Shown here in pieces: positions 19,037 to 27,128 of a stretch of DNA of 64,000 bases. The translations under genes were made by a program, and so were the position numbers. The DNA lies in assembly GCA_963708625.1 (NCBI GenBank), contig CAVPSV010000004.1, forward strand, positions 1,488,001-1,552,000. The letters are read 5' to 3'. This DNA comes from DASXIF01 sp036498145 (GTDB lineage Bacteria; Actinomycetota; Actinomycetes; Mycobacteriales; Jatrophihabitantaceae). Within the stretch, counting starts at the first letter, position 1. Each line of letters begins with the position of its first letter. A model generated the notes under the pieces. The model saw nothing but the letters and a program-made list of their open reading frames with translations, did no database searches and was not told where the DNA came from.

Positions 19037-19654
19037 TCAGGACGCGTGGCGGCGGATCCATTCGTACATGGCGATGCCGGCCGCGACGCCGGCGTTCACC
19101 GAGCGGGTCGAGCCGAACTGCGGAATGTGCAGCACCGCGCTCGCGGCCGCAAGCGCGTCCGGAGTGAGACCGGAGGATTCCTGTCCGAACAGCAGGACGC
19201 ATTCGCGCGGCAGGTCGGCGGTCGTGATCAGTTCCGAGCCGGGGACGTTGTCGATACCGATCAGCGGCAATCGCTGCTGGGCGGCCCATTGTGCCAACTC
19301 GGGCACGGTGTCGTGGTGGCGGATGTGCTGGTACCGGTCGGTGACCATCGCGCCGCGTCGATTCCAGCGCCGGCGGCCGACGATGTGCACCTCGCTCGCG
19401 GCGAAGGCGTTCGCGGTACGCACCACGGTGCCGATGTTCAGGTCGTGCTGCCAGTTCTCGATCGCGACGTGGAACGGGTGCCGACGGGTATCGAGGTCGG
19501 CGACGATCGCGTCGAGTCGCCAGTACCGGTATCGGTCGACGACGTTGCGGCGATCACCGGCGGCGAGTAGCTCCGGGTCGAGCCGGGGGTCGTCCGGCCA
19601 CGGCTGCGGATGCGGCCCGACGCCGACTCCGGGCTCGTCGGGGGACTCGGTCAC
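19037..19654 (-). CDS. RNA 2'-O-ribose methyltransferase, SpoU/TrmH family
   Basis: 205-residue SPOUT-fold methyltransferase using SAM. Family motif 1 appears as NIGTVVRTANAFAASEV (asparagine and arginine of the NxGxxxRxA element), motif 2 as LLFGQESSGL, and motif 3 as IPQFGSTRSVNAGVAAGIA. Start GTG 19654 overlaps the map stop (GTGA), so it is coupled to map. The minus-strand frame continues upstream through map only because of the map frameshift; a map-TrmH fusion is not supported. The RNA target (rRNA or tRNA) cannot be decided here. Confidence 0.88.
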   Translation of the reverse strand: MTESPDEPGVGVGPHPQPWPDDPRLDPELLAAGDRRNVVDRYRYWRLDAIVADLDTRRHPFHVAIENWQHDLNIGTVVRTANAFAASEVHIVGRRRWNRRGAMVTDRYQHIRHHDTVPELAQWAAQQRLPLIGIDNVPGSELITTADLPRECVLLFGQESSGLTPDALAAASAVLHIPQFGSTRSVNAGVAAGIAMYEWIRRHAS

Positions 19655-20533
19655 GCAGTGGTCGGCAGGGTGAGGATCTCCGCGCCGTCCTCGGTGACGA
19701 CGATCGAGTGCTCCCACTGTGCGACCCAGGACCCGTCCTTGGTGAGCACGGTCCAGCCGTCGTCCCACATCACCCAGTCGTAGCCGCCGAGGGTGAGCAT
19801 CGGCTCGATGGTGAACGTCATCCCCGGTTCCATGACGAGCGTCGCGCGGGGCTCGTCGTAGTGCAGGATCGTGGGCTCGGTGTGGAACGACCAGCCGACG
19901 CCGTGCCCGGTGTAGTCGCGCACCACGCCGTAGCCGAACCGGCGAGCGTAGGACTCGATGACTCGACCGATCACGCTGATCTGCCGCCCGGGACGCACCG
20001 CGGCGATGCCGCGCAGCATTGCCTCCCGGGTGCGCTCGCTCAGGTCGCGCACCTCTGGCGCGGGCTCGCCGGCGAAGAACGTCGCGCAGGTGTCGCCGTG
20101 CACGCCGTCCACGAACGCGGTGATATCGACCTTGACGACGTCGCCGTCCAGCAGCTCGCCGCGAATCGGGGATGCCGTGGCAGATCACCTCGTTCACCGA
20201 GGTGCACAGCGACTTGCGGTAGCCCTTGTACCCGAGCGTGGACGGGTAGGCGCCGTGCTCGACCAGGTAGTCGTGGCCGATGCGATCCAGTTCGTCGGTG
20301 CTGATGCCGGCCGTGACGTGGCGGCCTACCTCGACCAGCGCGTCGGCGGCTATCGCACCGGCATGGCGCATTCGGGCGATCGTCGCGGGGTCCTTCACCA
20401 GCGCGTCGTCGTAGTCGGCCGGGGTGCCGTTCGGCGCGTCGACGTAGTGCGGCCGGGCGATGGCTGCGGGCACCGGGCGCCGCGCGGAGATCACTCCGGG
20501 GCGGATCGGGCTGGCGACAGTCACGCCATTCAT
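19651..20533 (-). pseudogene. map: Methionine aminopeptidase, type I, one frameshift
   Basis: Metalloprotease removing N-terminal Met from nascent proteins. About 293 residues after correction, with an N-terminal extension of about 45 residues as in mycobacterial MapB-type enzymes. The first part runs to NEVICHGIPDSR; the second resumes at DGVHGDTCATFFAGEPAPEV and includes DYTGHGVGWSFHTEPTI, MTFTIEPMLT and EDGAEILTLP. The two frames join at about 20157-20164, where one extra base sits in a GCCGCG run. All five metal ligands are otherwise in place (D, D, H, E, E regions visible). Since a free-living bacterium needs this enzyme, an assembly or sequencing error is the simplest explanation. Confidence 0.85.
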
Positions 20534-20551
20534 TCTGCTACAGCCCCGCCA

Positions 20552-20605
20552 GTGGATCGTGATGCAGTGGCCGCCCTATAGCGGCGTCAGCGCCTCACGA
20601 TCCAG
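20552..20605. repeat. Palindromic element, copy 1 (downstream of the TIGR00725 gene)
   Basis: Outer arms TGGATCGTGA (20553-20562) and TCACGATCCA (20595-20604) are perfect inverted complements. An inner stem GCCGC/GCGGC closes a CCTATA loop. The right arm supplies the last codons and the TGA stop of the minus-strand TIGR00725 gene. It lies just upstream of map. A near-identical element is at 21107-21163. Confidence 0.85.
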
Positions 20606-21089
20606 CGGCGGCCAGCGCGAACTCGACGGCGTCCGCGGCAGAATCCGCCCTGACCAGGTCCACTGGCTCGGCCGAACCCCTCGTCACCTGCCACGAACCG
20701 AGGCAGGTGACGGGCACGTTGGTGCGGCGGGCTAACGCGATCTCGCTGAGCGTGCCCCAACTGCCGCCAATCGCGATCACCGCGTCGACCGCACGCACGA
20801 TGAGCCCGTTGCGCAGCTCACCCAGTCCGGTCGGGATAACGATGGACGAGTGCGGGTGGGCTTCGGCACGTGTCCCACCGGGCAGCAGCGCGACGGCGAT
20901 GCCGCCGGCATCGGTGCATCCTCGCGCCGCCGCGGCCATCACCCCACCGAGGCCGCCGGTGATCACCACGGCGCCGCGCTCAGCCAGCAGGCGTCCTACC
21001 TCGGCGGCCAGCGACAGCTCGGTCTCGGTGGCCTCGCCCGGTCCCACCACCGCGACGTACCGGCGCGCACGACCTGTTTGCGACGGCAC
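20595..21089 (-). CDS. TIGR00725-family Rossmann-fold nucleotide-binding protein
   Basis: 164 residues. The pattern VAVVGPGEATETE, ITGGLGGVMAAAARG, IVIPTGLGELRNGLIV and AIGGSWGTLSEIALA is that of TIGR00725, related to the LOG/DprA (SLOG) fold. The classical lysine-decarboxylase-like PGGxGTxxE motif appears as GGSWGTLSE. A GTG start follows GGGAGG by 6 bp. Biochemical function in this family is uncertain; cytokinin or nucleotide hydrolysis occurs in related LOG proteins. The gene is flanked on both sides by near-identical palindromic elements, and its stop codon lies inside one of them. Confidence 0.8.
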   Translation of the reverse strand: MPSQTGRARRYVAVVGPGEATETELSLAAEVGRLLAERGAVVITGGLGGVMAAAARGCTDAGGIAVALLPGGTRAEAHPHSSIVIPTGLGELRNGLIVRAVDAVIAIGGSWGTLSEIALARRTNVPVTCLGSWQVTRGSAEPVDLVRADSAADAVEFALAAAGS

Positions 21090-21106
21090 CAGCCCCTCCC
21101 GTCAAT

Positions 21107-21163
21107 GTGGATCGTGATGCAGTGGCCGCGCTATAGCGCCGCCGCCAGCGCCTCACGATCCAG
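21107..21163. repeat. Palindromic element, copy 2 (upstream of the TIGR00725 gene)
   Basis: Same 10-bp outer arms as copy 1 (21108-21117 and 21153-21162), in the same orientation. The first 23 and last 18 bases are identical to copy 1; the middle is 3 bp longer and contains the perfect 12-bp palindrome GCGCTATAGCGC (21128-21139). It lies 18 bp upstream of the TIGR00725 start. Confidence 0.85.
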
Positions 21164-21353
21164 ATGCCGCGCTTGGCAAGCAGCGGGTCCGATGCGGCCC
21201 AATGTCCCCGACTGTCGGGTATCCGCGTGAGGCCCCGACAACCGTACTTCGGCGGCTTCGATCGGTCTCGGCAATGTTCCGCGATGTCGGAGCAATGAAA
21301 CACCGTGCCGCCGGCTTCGGGTCGGTTGTGTCGAGCGTTGAACGGAGACGGCG

Positions 21354-22733
21354 ATGGAGCCGGGAAGTGTGAAGTGGAATCCCAAGGTTCACAACGGGGA
21401 CTGGTTTGCCAGCTTGCCGTTTGACACGGATAGACGCCGTTACCTCGAGCAGTTCAGTGATCTGATGGGCGAAGAGGCTACGAAGGAGCTGGTCATCGAC
21501 TGGATCCAACGGCCCGGCAATGAGCAGATCTTCGCGGAGTTCGATGCCGCCTATCCGAACATTCTGCCGGCGCGGGGTCGCGAGCCGCAGGCGGGCGGTG
21601 GTCTGTCGGGCGACTCCGGTTCGGGGCCACGCCAGCCAAACAGGCGGACCGCTCCTAGGGACAGACAGCCGGTACGTCTGCAACCTAGTCAGTTCAATCG
21701 AAAACTCACGGACCAGATCTACGCGAGTCTCGGCCCAAAGGAGCGACAGGAGCTGCTCGAGGATCTGCGAAGCGAACTACGGACCGGCGGCGCTTCCGCA
21801 TTGCGTTGGCTCTACCGACGGTCCCGGAGCGTGATCAGGAACGACTATGTCGCAGCGAATGGGAGCCCCGCTGCGACTCTGGGCCTGTCGGCCGGCGACT
21901 TTGCCACAATCCTGCTCAAAAATATGCCGAAGACGACCGAAAAGCTGGCCGCCGGTGGCGACGCCGGCCGAACCCTGGCGGACCTGGCGATCAGGCTGGA
22001 GGCCGTCGGCCATCGTGCCTCCAAGAAATGGCTCGCCACGTGCGATGCAAATCTCCTCGAAGCCATGGCGGACGACGAGGCCGTCAGGAGCACGCCCCCC
22101 GTTATCAGGGTGCTCAAGGAGCTGGGCAACGAATCTGCCCCCGTTCCGGACCGACCTGAGACTGGGGGCAGCGAAGGGCAGACGCTGACGTATTTGCACC
22201 CCGAGTATGGACCGTTCAGCGAGGAGGACTTCGTTGGATGGCGATTAGAGAAGAGGCGACATGTACTGGAGTATTTCGCCAAGCAAACTGAGGCAGGTCC
22301 TGATGCCGCGCTACCAGTTCTCACCTTCCTTAAGGAGGGCAAACGAGTCGGCGACGCGTTCAATCTCTACTACAAAGAGCGGCAAAAGGCACCACGGCAG
22401 CTGCGCGCGGAGGTGATCGCGGCAATCTCAGGGGCGGGTAACGGGTCGGCCGTTACGTTCTACTGGTACGCGAAGAGCCGCGAGATAGCACTCACCGAGC
22501 AGCCTCACCGCGGGGTCGGTTTTTATTCCGATTACCAGGGGTGCCGTCGCACCTATAGCAGCAAAAAGCGTAATGCGTACCACGGGGGTGCTGAATCGCT
22601 TATGCGATTCAGCTTCGTTAAGTTATCGACGGCGTGGCAAGAGCAGGTTATTGACAAGCCTATCTCAATGTTCCCAGAAGCTAAGGCAGTCATTCAAAGC
22701 CTCCTCAAATCCCGGCGCATCGAGTACTCATGA
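21354..22733 (+). CDS. Orphan protein with repeated helical modules (orphan B)
   Basis: 459 residues, no known family recognised. ATG 21354 follows GGAGA by a few bases. No signal or membrane segment. Module-like segments recur: residues 22-72 (RRRYLEQFSDLMGEEATKEL, VIDWI, FAEFDAAYPNILP), 126-172 (RQELLEDLRSELRTGGASAL, RWL, IRNDYVAANGSP), and 276-337 (PFSEEDF, RHVLEYFAKQTEAG, VLTFLKEGKRV, FNLYYKERQKAP). The last resembles residues 131-184 of orphan A, including the PF-x-D start, the KE...K turn and the FxLY helix. Gly/Pro/Arg-rich linkers separate modules. The C-terminal ~120 residues are Tyr-rich and differ. GC is below the local level, most so in the last 250 bp. Its stop is 3 bp from the convergent rnj stop, so it fills the whole gap. 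Confidence 0.75.
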   Translation: MEPGSVKWNPKVHNGDWFASLPFDTDRRRYLEQFSDLMGEEATKELVIDWIQRPGNEQIFAEFDAAYPNILPARGREPQAGGGLSGDSGSGPRQPNRRTAPRDRQPVRLQPSQFNRKLTDQIYASLGPKERQELLEDLRSELRTGGASALRWLYRRSRSVIRNDYVAANGSPAATLGLSAGDFATILLKNMPKTTEKLAAGGDAGRTLADLAIRLEAVGHRASKKWLATCDANLLEAMADDEAVRSTPPVIRVLKELGNESAPVPDRPETGGSEGQTLTYLHPEYGPFSEEDFVGWRLEKRRHVLEYFAKQTEAGPDAALPVLTFLKEGKRVGDAFNLYYKERQKAPRQLRAEVIAAISGAGNGSAVTFYWYAKSREIALTEQPHRGVGFYSDYQGCRRTYSSKKRNAYHGGAESLMRFSFVKLSTAWQEQVIDKPISMFPEAKAVIQSLLKSRRIEYS

Positions 22734-22736
22734 GTT

Positions 22737-24495
22737 CTAGACCTCGATCACCATGGGGACGAGCATCGGGCGGCGGCGGTAGGTGCGGTCCACCCAGCGC
22801 CCCACTGTGCGCCGCACAATGTGCGCCGAGGGCGTCGGTCGTCTCCACCCCGTCCGCGACGGACTTCTCCACCACCTCGATCAGCTCCGCCCGGATCGGA
22901 TCCAACCCGCTCGGATCGTCGGTGAACCCGCGCGCGGTGATCTCCGGGCCGAACACGATCTTGCCGGCCTGGAAGTCGACCGCGACGAGGATGGACAGGA
23001 ATCCCTCATGACCGAGGATGCTGCGATCCTTCAACGTCGCGTCGCCGATGTCGCCGACCTCGAGCCCGTCCACGTAGACGTAGCCGACCGGGACGTGCCC
23101 GACCACCGACGCCAGCCCGCCGACGAGGTCGACGACGGTGCCGTCGGGCGCGAGGATGATGCGCTCGGGCGCCATGCCGACGGAGCGACCGATCGCCGCA
23201 TGCGCGCGGATGTGCCGCCACTCGCCGTGCACCGGCATCAGGTTCGTCGGCCGCACCGCGTTGAGCAGGTACCGCAGCTCGCCGGCCGGGGCGTGCCCGG
23301 AGACGTGCACCAGCGCCCGGGACTTCTCGACCACTGTCGCCCCGAGCCGGGACAGCCCGTTGATCACCTCGCCGACCGAGGTCTCATTGCCCGGAATCAG
23401 CGAGGACGCGAGCACGATCGTGTCTTCGGGTTCGATGCGGATCGTCGGGTGCTCGCGGTTGGCCATTCGCGACAGTGCCGACAGCGGTTCACCCTGCGAG
23501 CCGGTGCACACCAGCAGGATCTGCCGCGACGGCAACTGCTCGACGATGTCCAGATCGACCAACAACCCGTCGCGCACCTGCAACAACCCGAGATCGCGGG
23601 CGATCTGCATGTTGCGCACCATCGAGCGACCGACCAGCGCGACATGCCGATCGCATGCCGCGGCCGCGTCCATCACCTGCTGCACGCGGTGCACGTGCGA
23701 GGCGAAGCAAGCGACGATCACGCGTCCGCGGGACTTGGTGATGACGTCAGCCACGACATCGCCGACCTGCCGCTCGGACGGGATGAACCCAGCCACCTCG
23801 GCATTGGTGGAATCGGCCAGCAACAGATCGACGCCCTCGTCGCCCAGACGTGAGAAGCCGGGCAGGTCGGTGAGCCTGCCGTCCAGCGGCGTCTGGTCCA
23901 TCTTGAAGTCGCCGGTGTGCAGGATCGTCTGCCCGCCGACCTTGATCGCCACCGCGAGCGCGTCCGGGATCGAGTGGTTCACCGCGAAGTACTCGAGTTG
24001 CCACGGCCCGAGTTCGGTGGTCTCACCCTCGCGCACCCGCCGCAGGTCGGGACGGATCTTGTGCTGGTCCAGCTTCGCGGCGACCAGCGCCAGGGTCAGC
24101 CGCGAGCCGTAGATCGGGATGTCGGCCCGTTCGCGCAGCAGGTAGGGCAGCGCACCGATGTGGTCCTCGTGCCCGTGGGTGAGGAGGACCGCGTCGATGC
24201 GGTCCAGCTGGTGGGCGTAGTGCGACCAGTCGGGCAAGGTGAGGTCGACGCCCGGTGAGTTGGTCTTGCCGAGCAGCATGCCGCAGTCGACGACGAGGAA
24301 GCGAGTCGGCCCGGACCGCGGCCGGTACTCGAACAACGTCATATTGCGGCCGACTTCCTTGATGCCGCCGAGGGCGACGAAGCGCACCCCGCCGACCGGC
24401 AACGCCGGGGGCGCGCCGAGCTGGCCGGCCTGCCCGCTGTTCGCCTTGCGATCCTTGTCAGCGGTCACGCGAACGAGGCTATCGTCATCGCTCAT
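22737..24495 (-). pseudogene. rnj: Ribonuclease J, one frameshift near the 3' end
   Basis: Metallo-beta-lactamase/beta-CASP nuclease for RNA decay and rRNA maturation; about 585 residues after correction. LLTHGHEDHIGALPY gives the zinc site; NHSIPDALAVAI, HTGDFKMDQTP and DSTNAEVAGF follow, and HVSGHAPAGEL with MPVHGEWRH form the beta-CASP and C-terminal zinc motifs. After VADGVETTDALGAH the annotated frame degenerates. The normal ending (VRRTVGRWVDRTYRRRPMLV, then MVIEV and a stop at 22737) continues in another frame, with one extra base near 22818-22830. Starting at ATG 24495 gives a 34-residue hydrophilic extension. The ATG overlaps the divergent neighbour's ATG. Confidence 0.88.
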
Positions 24496-24817
24496 GAGTG
24501 CTTCGCCCGCAGACCTCGCCACTGGCGGGGTCCACGTCAGCGCCCTGGACGTCAGCGGTGTCCGGAACATCGGCACCGGTGCGCTGATCGCGCTGGTGGT
24601 CGTCGGGCTGCTGCTCATTCTGTTGATCAAGAGCCTGGTCGGACGGATCGTGATCGTCGTCGTGGTGCTGGCCCTGGGCGCCTACGTCTGGCAGCAGCGG
24701 CTGACGATCGAGCACCGGCTCACCAAGGACAAGTGCCAGCTCAGCACGACCTTCTTCGGCGTGCACGTGCGGGCACCGGCGGACGTGGTGCAGGCCTGCC
24801 GTAATCGCACCGGCTGA
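24494..24817 (+). CDS. Small membrane protein of unknown function
   Basis: 107 residues. A short N-terminus (MSASPADLATGGVHVSAL) precedes a long hydrophobic stretch from about residue 31 to 65 (GALIALVVVGLLLILLI, then GRIVIVVVVLALGAYVW) and a soluble C-terminal part with two Cys (KDKCQL, VQACRN). The second Cys is 10 residues from the end. Divergent from rnj with overlapping start codons (CATG at 24493-24496). Family not recognised. Confidence 0.55.
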   Translation: MSASPADLATGGVHVSALDVSGVRNIGTGALIALVVVGLLLILLIKSLVGRIVIVVVVLALGAYVWQQRLTIEHRLTKDKCQLSTTFFGVHVRAPADVVQACRNRTG

Positions 24818-24886
24818 GCCGGCTGCCGAGCCGGCCAAGCTGGCTGGCCGGCCGGCGGCGCCAGCGGACCGGGGCGCGCCTGCCCG

Positions 24887-25549
24887 TCAGCTAGGGCGGC
24901 TACGTCGGCCCTGCAGGTAGTGGAACAGCGCCGGCAGCAGCGACAGCACGACCACCGCGACCACGGCGTAGTCGACGTAGCCCTTGTTCTGCTGCACAAA
25001 CTTGATCTTGCCGAGCTGGTGCCCGAGCAGCAGCACGCCGTCGGCCCAGATGATGCCGCCGACGGTCGACCAGAGCAGGTACACCGGGAACCTCATCCGG
25101 GCGACCCCGGCCATCACCGTCGCCACCGTCCGCACGATCGGGACGAATCGACCCAGCACCACCGTCCAGGTGCCGTACCGCTCGTAGAAGCGCTGCGAGC
25201 GTTCGACGTATTCGGGCCGGAACAGCCGTGAGTTGGGCCGGTCGAACACCACCGGTCCGGCGCGGTAGCCGATCCAGTAACCCAGCGCGTTGCCGAGCGA
25301 TCGCCGCGAGCGGCGCGACCACCAGGAACGAGGCCAGCGACCCGGTGATCCGGTGCGTGGCAATGCTGATCCCGGCCGCGAACAGCAGGGTGTCACCGGG
25401 CAGGAAGAAACCCGACCAGCAGGCCGCACTCGGCGAACAGGATCACGGCCAGCACGGCCAGTGCGCCGGAGCCGGACAGCAGCGTGTCCGGGCTGATCGG
25501 GATTGGCCAGCACGACGGCGGGCAGCCCTGGGGCGGCGAGCGGATGCAT
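24887..25549 (-). pseudogene. DedA-family membrane protein, three frameshifts
   Basis: Inner-membrane DedA/VTT-domain protein of about 219 residues, implicated in lipid carrier recycling and membrane homeostasis. The hallmarks GNALGYWIGYRAGP, ERYGTWTVVLGRFVPIVRTV and VYLLWSTVGGIIWADGVLLL are intact in the 3' half. The 5' half needs three one-base removals to read PDTLLSGSGALAVLAVILF, GLLVGFFLPGDTLLF and AGNALGYW: near 25498-25503, 25406-25413 and 25295-25300. All are extra bases. It is divergent from fba, an arrangement also found in mycobacteria, and both genes carry clustered insertions, pointing to a low-quality stretch rather than biology. Confidence 0.82.
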
Positions 25550-25623
25550 GCAGGCACCCTACGGAGTGCCGTCCCGGGGGGCCGAAATGTTCTCAGGATC
25601 GGCCGGTGCGGGATACTCCGGCT

Positions 25624-26643
25624 ATGCCGATCGCGACATCCGGACGTCTACGCCGACATGCTCGATCGGGCCAGGGACGGCGGCTTCGCCTACCCGGCCA
25701 TCAACGTCACTTCCTCGGAGACCCTGAATGCCGCGCTGCGGGGCTTCGCCGACGCATCCAGCGACGGCATCGTGCAGATCTCCACCGGCGGGGCGGAATT
25801 CCTGTCCGGCACCCACGTCAAGGAAATGGTCGTCGGCGCCGTCTCGCTGGCCGAGTTCGCGCATGTCATCGCCGCCAAGTACCCGATCAACATCGCGCTG
25901 CACACCGACCACTGCCCGAAGGACAAGCTGGACAGCTACGTGCGGCCGTTGCTGGCGATCTCGCAGGAACGGGTCGACGACGGGCAAGGAGCCGCTGTTC
26001 CAGTCGCACATGTGGGACGGCTCGGCGATCGATCTCGAGGAGAACCTGACCATCGCCGTCCGAGCTGCTGGAGAAGGCGGCCAAGGCGCGCATCATCCTC
26101 GAGGTGGAGATCGGTGTCGTCGGCGGCGAGGAGGACGGCGTCGTCGGCGAGATGAACGAGAAGCTCTACACGCATCCGGCCGACGCCGTGCGCACCGCCG
26201 AGGTGCTGGGCACCGGCGAGCGCGGCCGGTACCTGCTCGCGGCCACCTTCGGCAACGTGCACGGGGTGTACAAGCCCGGCAACGTGAAGCTCCGTCCGGA
26301 GATCCTGCAGCAGATCCAGCAAGCCGTCGGCGCCAAAGTCGGCAAGCCGAAGCCGTTCGAGCTGGTGTTCCACGGCGGATCGGGCTCGGCACTGGAGGAG
26401 ATTCGCGAGGCCGTCTCCTACGGAGTGGTGAAGATGAACGTGGACACCGACACCCAGTACGCGTTCACCCGCGAGATCGCCGGGCACATGTTCACCAATT
26501 ACGACGGCGTGCTCAAGGTGGACGGCGAGGTCGGCAACAAGAAGGCGTACGACCCGCGCTCGTACCTCAAGCTCGCCGAGGTCGGCATGGCGGCGCGGGT
26601 GACGAAGGCCTGCGAGGACCTGCTCTCGGCCGGTACCCGCTGA
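25624..26643 (+). pseudogene. fba: Fructose-bisphosphate aldolase, class II, three frameshifts
   Basis: Zinc-dependent glycolytic/gluconeogenic aldolase. After removing one base each near 25639, 25985 and 26060 the product is about 338 residues, the normal class II length. Visible motifs: FAYPAINVTSSETLNAALRG, LHTDHCPKDKLD (zinc/substrate histidine), LFQSHMWDGSAIDLEENL, EVEIGVVGGEEDG, TFGNVHGVYKPGN, FHGGSGS and KMNVDTDTQYAFTR. Every break is an extra base and the ending is intact. A class I aldolase gene lies at 48272. Next come DUF3151 and purA on the same strand. Loss of central metabolism is unlikely, so read error is suspected. Confidence 0.88.
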
Positions 26644-26717
26644 GCGGTGCCCGCGCACCGAGTGGCCGATCGCGGCACGCGCCGCCTCGGCCGGCCGGGC
26701 AGGGCACAATCGGCGCC

Positions 26718-27122
26718 ATGACCGGCTTCGGCAATCTGCTCGCACCGCCCACCAAGCTGCCCCCCGACCCGGGCCAGGCTCAGCTCGACGCCGGCGAGGC
26801 CCCAGCGGCCGTGGCCGGTGCCGTGCCCGCCTCGTCCGCGGCCTGGGCTGCGCTGGCCGAGGCGGCGCTCGCCGACGGGCGGCCGGTGGACGCCTACGCC
26901 TACGCCCGCACCGGCTACCACCGCGGCCTGGATGCGCTGCGGCGCGCCGGGTGGAAGGGCCAGGGCCCGATCCCGTGGTCGCACGAGCCGAACCGGGGCT
27001 TTCTGCGAGCGCTGCACGCGCTTGGCCCCGCCGCCGCGCAACTGGGCGAGGACGACGAGGCAAGCCGCTGCGCGCAGTTCCTCGCCGACGCCGACCCGGA
27101 CGCCGTCCAGGCGCTGCGGTAG
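26718..27122 (+). CDS. DUF3151 family protein
   Basis: 134-residue actinobacterial protein of unknown function. The family signature is the middle part: YAYARTGYHRGLDALRRAGW (residues 54-73), then KGQGPIPWSHEPNRGFLRAL and LGEDDEASRCAQFLADADP. It is fully soluble and helix-rich, like TPR-type hydrolase-associated proteins. In mycobacteria the same protein sits between fba and purA, and it does here as well, 6 bp upstream of purA, implying co-translation. Confidence 0.85.
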   Translation: MTGFGNLLAPPTKLPPDPGQAQLDAGEAPAAVAGAVPASSAAWAALAEAALADGRPVDAYAYARTGYHRGLDALRRAGWKGQGPIPWSHEPNRGFLRALHALGPAAAQLGEDDEASRCAQFLADADPDAVQALR

Positions 27123-27128
27123 CCGGCG

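Noticed and set aside
20157..20164. Selenocysteine or stop-codon recoding in map
   Set aside because: The break is a shift of frame without a stop at the site, so recoding of a stop does not apply.
19037..20533. Apparent fusion of methionine aminopeptidase and TrmH-type methylase (498 residues)
   Set aside because: The fused frame exists only because one extra base shifts map into the TrmH frame; map residues continue in another frame to their own stop at 19651.
25290..26070. Programmed +1 frameshifting in fba/DedA
   Set aside because: No slippery sequence with a stop and stimulatory structure, and multiple independent sites; sequence error is simpler.
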